Source: Candidatus Heimdallarchaeota archaeon
GTDB taxonomy: Archaea; Asgardarchaeota; Heimdallarchaeia; Heimdallarchaeales; Heimdallarchaeaceae
DNA: 15,155 bases
Assembly: GCA_016839875.1 (NCBI GenBank)
Contig: JAEOTK010000114.1
Span: forward strand, 1-15,155
Direction of reading: 5' to 3'
The position numbers and the translations under genes are program-made. Each line of letters begins with the position of its first letter. Position 1 is the first letter of the stretch. Under the pieces are notes generated by a model. It made no database searches. It was not told where the DNA came from and worked only from the letters and a program-made list of their open reading frames with translations. Of the stretch, positions 6,986 through 12,410 are shown one piece after another.

Positions 6986-7069
6986 GAATTTTAGAAGGAA
7001 ATTCATGATTGCAAATAAAACCTTTGAATTAATCAATTGCATTTGTATGTATTTGTTAGAGATTTTTTG

Positions 7070-7087
7070 AAAAAGAAAAAAAGAAGA
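7070..7087 (-). terminator. T-rich terminator of surface paralogue 2
   Basis: On the minus strand, starting just after the TAA of the 7096-8457 gene, the sequence is T-rich (CTTCTTTTTTTC followed by TTTTTC), a likely archaeal U-tract terminator. The remainder of the 6916-7095 gap holds the paralogue 1 promoter and otherwise unremarkable AT-rich sequence. Confidence 0.4.
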
Positions 7088-7095
7088 GTATGGAA

Positions 7096-8457
7096 CTAAG
7101 TTATACTCATATCTAATGTTAGAAATTGACCCTTATCTATAATAGATGAGTAAAGCGGAGGTGCGGGATATCCATATATTGGGTGCATCCAGAAATTTGT
7201 TCCCATCATTGCCATTGTTCCATAACCAGCTATATTTAGATATAGTAAGTCATTTTCTAGTACAGGAAATTCTGCTTTTGCAATTTTGAATTCGAACATC
7301 CTATGATCTTCAGGACAATTCTCACTTGGACCATAAGAATATGCTATGTCATAGTTACCTGAACCAATAGTTGTACCAATTACTGAACCCAAACTTTGTG
7401 TTCTAAATTTCAGAGATAGTTTGTCAATTTGTAATTCAAAATTAGTTGGATATGATGCATTTACTTCATTCCAGCAGTGAATTGAGAAATAAAACATTCC
7501 TGTTGATGGATTAATACGTGAATAATTCAGATCTACAGTTTTATGCGATACTATATCTGCAGAGAAAGGCAAAACTTGAGTATAATTTAGAAAACCATCA
7601 GCATTCATATCTCCAGGAATTCCTCCGTGTTCTGTTACAGAACAATAAAACTCGTCAGCTTCAGAGGAATGCATTGGATCAGCTGTTAAATTTGATTTTA
7701 ATACTAAACGCAGTTCCATATCTGAAAGACTTGAGGTAAATGCAGTGACATTTACATCTGGAAACTTCTCAAAAACATCTATACCAAAATGAATATCTAA
7801 GAATTGTCCTGATAACCAATGAGTATCATTAACATAATATTTCGAAGTTGCTGTAATGTTCAAATCATCGTAATCAGTCCAGAAATCATACATGTCTCCA
7901 GTTGTGTTACCTCGAAAGACTTCCATTGAATCATAATCTGGCACAATTGGGATATCATAGTAGTCTGAAGAACCACCATACATGTAGTAGTCATTATCAA
8001 ACACACTATCTTCACTTACATTATAGAAGAGATATTCATATCCATAATCTTCCAGAGCATAGAAAGCAAGTTTTGAATATTCAGCATCTGGCAAACGGTT
8101 CGCAAGATGAGCAGAGAACCATTCACCATCCATATTGTTTGTACGGTCTGAACACAAGTCTACTGCAAAGTAGTAAAAATCTTCATCTTCCGCAACGGAA
8201 AGATAGTTCCATCCATCTACATTTGATTTATTTACAAGTGTATCAAGTTCATTATCAACATCCAAATAGAATGGGATATTATTATACGAACTCCTTTTCC
8301 ATTCTTGTTTTCCAATAATACCATCAATCACAGGAGTAAGCTGCTGTGGATCATCACTAAATTGCCAATCACTAGCATAAAACCACCCCATAAAGAAAGC
8401 TCCCCCTACAAGAATTAATCCAAAGATAATTCCAAACATTGTTGTTCCTTTAGCCAT
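7096..8457 (-). CDS. N-anchored surface glycoprotein with CBM9/DOMON-like domain, paralogue 2 (453 aa)
   Basis: This is the upstream member of a tandem pair. It aligns with paralogue 1 end to end with the same length; in the first 50 residues 38 are identical. It has the same signal anchor (about 7-27, GWFYAS), the same CBM9/DOMON-like region (TPVIDGIIGKQEW, then YLSVAEDEDFYYFAVDL and GEWFSAHLANR) and the same DMSIT terminus. It also has 10 N-glycosylation sequons, most at matching places, and conserved cysteines. One difference is an extra Cys in ENCPEDHRMF where paralogue 1 has Ser. The product should be extracellular and membrane-tethered. It is divergent from the GPH symporter across a 135-base intergenic region, which fits a role in binding or presenting sugars, though that is inference. 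The start is ATG 8457. Confidence 0.75.
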   Translation of the reverse strand: MAKGTTMFGIIFGLILVGGAFFMGWFYASDWQFSDDPQQLTPVIDGIIGKQEWKRSSYNNIPFYLDVDNELDTLVNKSNVDGWNYLSVAEDEDFYYFAVDLCSDRTNNMDGEWFSAHLANRLPDAEYSKLAFYALEDYGYEYLFYNVSEDSVFDNDYYMYGGSSDYYDIPIVPDYDSMEVFRGNTTGDMYDFWTDYDDLNITATSKYYVNDTHWLSGQFLDIHFGIDVFEKFPDVNVTAFTSSLSDMELRLVLKSNLTADPMHSSEADEFYCSVTEHGGIPGDMNADGFLNYTQVLPFSADIVSHKTVDLNYSRINPSTGMFYFSIHCWNEVNASYPTNFELQIDKLSLKFRTQSLGSVIGTTIGSGNYDIAYSYGPSENCPEDHRMFEFKIAKAEFPVLENDLLYLNIAGYGTMAMMGTNFWMHPIYGYPAPPLYSSIIDKGQFLTLDMSIT

Positions 8458-8503
8458 TTTTTTTCTATCCTGTTTAGTTAATTACTAACTTCCTTAACAT
8501 TGT

Positions 8504-8527
8504 GGATAAGGATATTTGAATTTATCC
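8504..8527. promoter_or_regulatory. Inverted repeat in the divergent surface-protein / symporter promoter region
   Basis: GGATAA (8504-8509) and TTATCC (8522-8527) form 6-base inverted half-sites with a 12-base spacer, 24 bases in all, overlapping the duplicated promoter element. The size suits a dimeric repressor operator. The left half-site is missing at the paralogue 1 promoter, so the repeat is specific to the divergent region. Confidence 0.3.
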
Positions 8528-8530
8528 GAT
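8513..8530 (-). promoter_or_regulatory. Duplicated promoter element, copy at surface paralogue 2
   Basis: This 18-base sequence is identical to 6968-6985 and begins 56 bases upstream of ATG 8457. Exact conservation across a tandem duplication whose coding parts have diverged suggests functional constraint, most likely a core promoter with or without an overlapping regulator site. Confidence 0.5.
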
Positions 8531-8581
8531 TTCTTATTCGTTTTAGGGAAAATTGATATAGAAACCAGCGATTCTGTAGAA

Positions 8582-8586
8582 AAGGT
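8582..8586 (+). promoter_or_regulatory. Shine-Dalgarno-like site of the GPH symporter gene
   Basis: AAGGT lies 6 bases before ATG 8593 and supports that start. A possible TATA-like TTGATATAG lies at about 8552-8560. Confidence 0.4.
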
Positions 8587-8592
8587 ACTGAA

Positions 8593-9987
8593 ATGAGTAA
8601 TGCAGAAACAGAACCTAAGAATATGCTAGTAGAAAATGATCAACGAGTTTCATTTAGACAAAAAATCTATCTTGGTCTGACTAAATCTGGTTCTGATATG
8701 TTTGGTGCTCTTTTCATGGGAGCGTTATTTGGCTTTTATGTTGATATCCTTCATATGGATCCCATTAACTACGGAATAGTTATGATTATCTTTGCTGTCT
8801 GGAATGCAATCAATGATCCTATTTTTGGTTATATGTCTGATAAGAAGAGAATGGATAAAAGAGGAAAGAGAGCATACTTCGTTAAAATATCTATACCCTT
8901 CTACTTTGTCGGTTATCTGATGTTCTGGTTAGCATCATCTAAATGGTCACAAGTATCGCTTTTCATCTTCTTACTTGTTGCTCTATTCATTTTCGATACA
9001 GGTTTGACAATTGCAGGTTTGAATCTCAGTGCAATGCAAGTAGATCAGACTTCAAGCACAAACGAACGAACTAGAATAGTTATGATTGCCATGTTACTTA
9101 GCATGATACCTGTGGGAATTGCCTCTATGACACCTAATCTGGTTATTCCTTCCAAAACTCTAAGTACTGGTAATATGTCTCTGATTTTCATTTCCATTGG
9201 TATATTAGCTCTCATTCTGATGGTATTTGGTTCCTTTAAATTGAAAGAACGATCGTTAGAAGGAGAGGATTCTCAACCTTTACCAATCTGGCCAGCTATT
9301 AAAGAAACCTTCAAATCTAAATCCTTCATATTCTTTGTAATTTTTTCATTCATGATGAATGCTGTTTCAATCAATCTTTTAGCAGTTATTCCAATCTACT
9401 ACAAGTATGTCTTCCAGCTAGATCAGATTCCTATTTTGATTATCACAGTAGCAACAGGTGTCTTCTATATACCAATTTTATTCATATTTGAGAGAGTTCA
9501 GAAAAGGATAGGACTTCGAAACTCATTCTTCATAGTAATAGGTCTGATGATTCTTGGATTCATTGGTCTTTATTTTGCACAATCTGTTGTTTTAATGGCT
9601 ATTTGCTATGGAGTTTGTTTGTGTATGTCTACTGTTTGGTGGCTTCTAGTTAACCCTATGGTTGGTGATGTTGCTGACGAAGATGAACTCAAAACAAACA
9701 ATAGAAGAGAAGGAATGTTTTTTGGAATAAACGCTTTAGTCACCAAACCCTCTTCATCTCTAATCATATTCTTCTTTACGGCAATTATCACATTCTTTGG
9801 TTATAACTCTGAATTAACTGTTCAATCCACTCAAGCTATTCATGGACTTCGTTTAGGTGTTGGAATACTTCCATTAGGTTTTCTTTTTCTAGGTTTTATG
9901 TCGTTACTATTCTATCCTTTACATGGTAAAAAATTATCTCAGGTTAAAACGAATCTAATCAAATTGCATAAGAAAAGAGGAAAATAG
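8593..9987 (+). CDS. GPH-family (MelB-like) sugar:cation symporter, MFS (464 aa)
   Basis: This is a major-facilitator protein of the glycoside-pentoside-hexuronide:cation symporter family (MFS_2). It shows about 12 hydrophobic segments and the family length. The diagnostic loop between helices 2 and 3, NDPIFGYMSDKKRMDKRGKR (residues 74-93), matches MelB N-D-P-x-x-G. The later cytoplasmic loop DVADEDELKTNNRREG (about 360-375) matches the MelB D-x-x-D-x-x-E-L-K-T-x-x-R-R-E-G motif, followed by the amphipathic helix entry. It should bring in a sugar or glycoside with Na+ or H+. The substrate cannot be read from the sequence. It is divergent from the surface-glycoprotein pair, which makes a glycan capture/uptake unit plausible. 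It has its own Shine-Dalgarno site, and no glycoside hydrolase follows it within the window. Confidence 0.9.
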   Translation: MSNAETEPKNMLVENDQRVSFRQKIYLGLTKSGSDMFGALFMGALFGFYVDILHMDPINYGIVMIIFAVWNAINDPIFGYMSDKKRMDKRGKRAYFVKISIPFYFVGYLMFWLASSKWSQVSLFIFLLVALFIFDTGLTIAGLNLSAMQVDQTSSTNERTRIVMIAMLLSMIPVGIASMTPNLVIPSKTLSTGNMSLIFISIGILALILMVFGSFKLKERSLEGEDSQPLPIWPAIKETFKSKSFIFFVIFSFMMNAVSINLLAVIPIYYKYVFQLDQIPILIITVATGVFYIPILFIFERVQKRIGLRNSFFIVIGLMILGFIGLYFAQSVVLMAICYGVCLCMSTVWWLLVNPMVGDVADEDELKTNNRREGMFFGINALVTKPSSSLIIFFFTAIITFFGYNSELTVQSTQAIHGLRLGVGILPLGFLFLGFMSLLFYPLHGKKLSQVKTNLIKLHKKRGK

Positions 9988-10010
9988 TGGTTCTTTCAAT
10001 ATAAGTAAAG

Positions 10011-10020
10011 TTTATTATAA
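10011..10020 (+). promoter_or_regulatory. TATA-like box for the racemase gene
   Basis: TTTATTATAA is centred about 26 bases before ATG 10041, with no Shine-Dalgarno site. This indicates a leaderless transcript starting at or next to the ATG. Confidence 0.5.
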
Positions 10021-10038
10021 ATTATCTGATTTGATAAT
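10021..10038 (+). promoter_or_regulatory. Operator-like inverted repeat between TATA box and racemase start
   Basis: ATTATC (10021-10026), 6 bases, then GATAAT (10033-10038) is a perfect 6-base inverted repeat. It fills the space between the TATA-like box and the ATG. A protein bound here would block initiation, so it is a candidate operator. It is short and AT-rich, so chance is possible. Confidence 0.35.
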
Positions 10039-10040
10039 CT

Positions 10041-10730
10041 ATGAAAAAGATTGGCATTATTGGTGGATTGAGTGCTGAATCTTCTATTGAATACTACAAG
10101 ATTCTTGTTAAAGAGTATAACAAAATCAAAGGAGGAGCAGCATCACCTCTTTTAATTATTGATAGCTTAGATTTAGAAGCAGTAAAGAATTTAGTTGCTA
10201 AGGATAATTGGGAAGAAGTTGAACAAGTAATTTTTCGATCAGCTAAAAATTTAGAAGTTGCAGGAGCAGAAGTTATCATAATAGCAACAAATACAATTCA
10301 CAAAATCTTTTATGAAATAAAGGAGAAAATTGGAGTTCCTATGATTAGTATAATTGAAACTACTGGTGAAGCAATCCAATCCATGGGTCTTAAGAAAATT
10401 GGTTTATTAGGTACAATTTTCACAATGCAATCGGATTTCTATCAAGAAGTACTTCTTAAGTATAACATAGAAACTATAGTTCCATCATCAGAGGATCAAC
10501 AGATTGTTAATCAGATTATATTTGATGAATTAACCTATCACATTCTAAATCCAGAATCAAAGAAGAAATATCTAGAAGTGATAAGTAGACTACATGAAAA
10601 TGGTGCAGAAGGGATTATTTTAGGTTGTACAGAGATTCCATTGTTAGTAAAACAAGAAGATTCTCTTATACCTGTTTTTGATACAACAACCATCCATTCA
10701 ATGGCTGCTCTTAAATTTGCAATGGAATAA
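10041..10730 (+). CDS. Aspartate/glutamate racemase family protein with a Thr/Cys active site (229 aa)
   Basis: This is a cytosolic PLP-independent amino-acid racemase of the Asp/Glu racemase superfamily, at normal length for the two-domain fold. The N-terminal IGIIGGLSAESSIEYY matches the substrate-binding loop of the aspartate-racemase branch. The first catalytic position, normally Cys in a C-N-T motif, is T83 in IATNTIHK. The second is C196 in ILGCTEIPLL. A Thr/Cys pair is what I recall for E. coli YgeA (L-specific Asp/Glu or broad amino-acid racemase), whereas archaeal aspartate racemases such as that of Pyrococcus have Cys/Cys. The substrate is therefore uncertain, and activity may be limited to one stereochemical direction. 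It is transcribed from its own leaderless-type promoter with an inverted repeat, and is followed by a strong hairpin. Confidence 0.9.
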   Translation: MKKIGIIGGLSAESSIEYYKILVKEYNKIKGGAASPLLIIDSLDLEAVKNLVAKDNWEEVEQVIFRSAKNLEVAGAEVIIIATNTIHKIFYEIKEKIGVPMISIIETTGEAIQSMGLKKIGLLGTIFTMQSDFYQEVLLKYNIETIVPSSEDQQIVNQIIFDELTYHILNPESKKKYLEVISRLHENGAEGIILGCTEIPLLVKQEDSLIPVFDTTTIHSMAALKFAME

Positions 10731-10764
10731 ATATTACCATTACCATAGTTTAACCGACATTATA

Positions 10765-10787
10765 CTTGTTTTTGCTACAAAAACAAG
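10765..10787 (+). terminator. 10-bp perfect stem-loop after the racemase gene, abutting the next promoter
   Basis: CTTGTTTTTG (10765-10774), loop CTA, then CAAAAACAAG (10778-10787) is a perfect 10-base stem with a 3-base loop, 35 bases past the racemase stop. It is joined directly to ATATAAAAAC (10788-10797), a TATA-like box for the next gene. It could be a terminator hairpin, an operator, or both. There is no U-tract directly after the stem, which weakens the terminator reading. Confidence 0.45.
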
Positions 10788-10860
10788 ATATAAAAACATC
10801 TCAATTTACTGGAGATTACTTATAGGGAAATCTCTACATAGCATTGACGCAAATTGGCAT

Positions 10861-10865
10861 GGTGA
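10861..10865 (+). promoter_or_regulatory. Shine-Dalgarno site that decides the start of the 127-aa protein
   Basis: GGTGA lies 5 bases before ATG 10871, matching the core used by the two TIGR04076 genes. In-frame upstream starts (TTG 10844, ATG 10859) lack such a site. Confidence 0.45.
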
Positions 10866-10870
10866 AAATA

Positions 10871-11254
10871 ATGACTGCTGAAACAAAGGAGCTAGAATTC
10901 AATACTGAAAAAATATCTAAAGCTGAAGAAGAATATAAGAAGCTCCAACTAGATCCTGCACAACAAGAGATGATAGATTCTTTAACAGAATTGTTAGCAG
11001 ACGTTGTTCCTATTTCTAAACTAGCCGTAAAAGGTTTTACTTGGCAAGTAGTAAATAATTGGCAAAGAATGAGAAGAATAACAATAGCTGAATTACTTAC
11101 TAGACCAAAAATCGATAGAGTAAATGCAACAAAAGAACTGATAAAGCAAGCAAAGAAATTCTATTTGAGTCTTCTTTCGGATGCAACATCTGAGCAAAAA
11201 GAAGTTCTAGAGAAGGGATTTGATAAGATCCTAAAACAGCCTTCTGCATTCTAA
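10871..11254 (+). CDS. Hypothetical charged, helical protein (127 aa)
   Basis: I do not recognise the family. The product is highly charged and predicted almost wholly helical. It has an acidic, Lys/Glu-rich N-terminal third (SKAEEEYKKLQLDPAQQEMI), a central more hydrophobic helix (ELLADVVPISKLAVKGFTWQVV) with a Trp-Arg-rich stretch (NNWQRMRRITIAELL), and two C-terminal helices rich in Lys. It has no cysteine, signal peptide or clear membrane span. It is probably cytosolic and could bind protein or nucleic acid, but nothing specific shows this. I chose ATG 10871 for the GGTGA ahead of it; ATG 10859 and TTG 10844 would add 4 or 9 residues. It lies between the racemase and the TRASH-like gene, each with its own promoter. 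Confidence 0.7.
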   Translation: MTAETKELEFNTEKISKAEEEYKKLQLDPAQQEMIDSLTELLADVVPISKLAVKGFTWQVVNNWQRMRRITIAELLTRPKIDRVNATKELIKQAKKFYLSLLSDATSEQKEVLEKGFDKILKQPSAF

Positions 11255-11273
11255 ATTTCTTGTATAATTCACA

Positions 11274-11279
11274 TTTTTT
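11274..11279 (+). terminator. T-run after the 127-aa protein gene
   Basis: A run of six T about 20 bases past the stop, with further T-rich sequence on both sides, is a plausible archaeal U-tract terminator. No hairpin is visible. Confidence 0.3.
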
Positions 11280-11292
11280 GTAATTTCGAAAG

Positions 11293-11300
11293 AATAAAAG
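11293..11300 (+). promoter_or_regulatory. TATA-like box for the TRASH/YHS mini-protein gene
   Basis: AATAAAAG is centred about 27 bases before ATG 11323, with no Shine-Dalgarno site, so a leaderless transcript is likely. Confidence 0.4.
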
Positions 11301-11322
11301 CAGAAGCTGAGAATTTCTCTAT

Positions 11323-11511
11323 ATGAAGTCTACAGAACCTAAAACATGTTGTGGTTCAGATCTTCCAACTAAAGAGGTTTCTACAATATACAAAAATAAG
11401 AAATTCTATTTCTGTGATACACCCTGTTTAGAGTTATTTGAAAAGAATCCAGAGAAGTTCATGAAAACCACTCATTTCAGAATAGATTTGGATGATTTGG
11501 AAGATGCTTAG
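11323..11511 (+). CDS. TRASH/YHS-type metal-binding mini-protein (62 aa)
   Basis: A one-domain zinc-ribbon-like protein. Cysteines C9/C10 are followed after 20 residues by C31-x3-C35 (YFCDTPCLELF), matching the TRASH pattern C-x(19-22)-C-x3-C. The aromatic stretch YKNKKFYFC and the NPEKF that follows also fit the related YHS domain. Such domains bind zinc or transition metals and are found in metal-sensing regulators, transport ATPases and small chaperone-like proteins. Here the domain stands alone with a short acidic C-terminus (DLDDLEDA), so metal sensing, chaperoning or partner binding are all possible. It has its own promoter and lies just before the EamA-like transporter gene, 41 bases away. 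The start ATG 11323 fits the TATA spacing. Confidence 0.82.
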   Translation: MKSTEPKTCCGSDLPTKEVSTIYKNKKFYFCDTPCLELFEKNPEKFMKTTHFRIDLDDLEDA

Positions 11512-11521
11512 AACACGAAAA

Positions 11522-11530
11522 TTTATGTAA
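11522..11530 (+). promoter_or_regulatory. TATA-like box for the EamA-like transporter gene
   Basis: TTTATGTAA is centred 27 bases before ATG 11553; there is no Shine-Dalgarno site, so the gene is probably leaderless. Confidence 0.4.
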
Positions 11531-11552
11531 ATGTAGTCATTATGAACTTCCT

Positions 11553-12410
11553 ATGGGTGCATTTAATCCCGATTTATTTTTTGGAGTTCTTATCGGTTTA
11601 ATTGCATATATCTCGTTATATATCGGAAAAGGCATACAAAAATACGCAATAGTTGGATTACAAGAAGAAAAGACAATAAAGAGTAAACATTCTGGTATTT
11701 GGATTTTTGGAACTGTTCTCACAGCTTTATTTGTATTTATTCAGTGGATACCCTTAGCAGTTTTTCATACTCCAATGAATCTTATTGCACCTCTTGAGGG
11801 AATTGGCTTAATCACTTTGTTAGTTTTTTCTTTTTTCGTTCTCAAAGAATCAATATCAAAGGAAGAGATAGCAGCTGTTATTCTAATAATAACAGGAACA
11901 ATATTGATCAATGTTGTAGCAAAAGATCCTGTCGAATTAGTGAAATCTGATTTTGCTCGCAATGCTTTTCTCATTGGTTTTGGGGTTCTAGTTATTATCA
12001 CCATACCACTAAACATCTTTGCTTCTCGAAAACCATCAAACATAGTTGGGATTCTTTTAGGATTAAATGCTGGATGTTTTATGGCTTTTCAAACATTAGC
12101 AAAAAGACTTTCAGATATTGGTGAACTCGCACTGATTTTCACATTTGTTACTTTTGTATTTGCAACTGTTACGCTTGCGATAACACAATTTGGTTTTACT
12201 ATGGCAAGAGCAAATGTAGTTGTCCCTAGTTTTGCTTCTGCAAGTATTATTCTTACAATCGTTCTTGGTATTTTTGTTATCAATGAAACAATTGTAAATA
12301 TTCAAATTGCAGGTATAGCTCTGATTGTATTTGGCATCATTGTGATGAATCTAAATCTGAAAACTATATTCGAAAAAATGAAGAAAAAAACTGATCAAAA
12401 CATTTCGTGA
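11553..12410 (+). CDS. EamA/DMT-superfamily transporter (285 aa)
   Basis: This is an integral membrane protein of the drug/metabolite transporter superfamily. I see nine to ten hydrophobic segments in two halves. The first half runs from about residue 8 to 122 (FFGVLIGLIAYISLYIG; GTVLTALFVFIQWIPLAVF; GLITLLVFSFFVL; AAVILIITGTILINVV). The second runs from about 140 to 268 (GFGVLVIITIPLNIFA; VGILLGLNAGCFMAFQTL; FTFVTFVFATVTLAITQF; SASIILTIVLGIFVINE; IAGIALIVFGIIVMNL). The repeated closing helix after an E-x-I pair in each half (KESISKEEIAAV, NETIVNIQIAGI) is the typical DMT signature. Spacing and length also resemble NIPA-type transporters. The substrate is unknown: metabolite, amino acid or Mg2+ are possible. 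Its 3' end overlaps the convergent propeller-protein gene by 16 bases. Confidence 0.82.
   Translation: MGAFNPDLFFGVLIGLIAYISLYIGKGIQKYAIVGLQEEKTIKSKHSGIWIFGTVLTALFVFIQWIPLAVFHTPMNLIAPLEGIGLITLLVFSFFVLKESISKEEIAAVILIITGTILINVVAKDPVELVKSDFARNAFLIGFGVLVIITIPLNIFASRKPSNIVGILLGLNAGCFMAFQTLAKRLSDIGELALIFTFVTFVFATVTLAITQFGFTMARANVVVPSFASASIILTIVLGIFVINETIVNIQIAGIALIVFGIIVMNLNLKTIFEKMKKKTDQNIS

Noticed and set aside
7518..8318. Plus-strand ORFs of 73 and 138 codons inside surface paralogue 2
   Set aside because: His/Leu/Gln-rich translations are typical of the antisense of an Asp/Tyr/Asn-rich protein. The minus-strand reading has a full-length paralogue next door, which settles the coding strand.
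11765..12305. Minus-strand ORFs opposite the EamA-like transporter
   Set aside because: The plus strand encodes a regular multi-helix membrane protein; the minus frames show Ile/Thr/Lys-rich noise without start signals.
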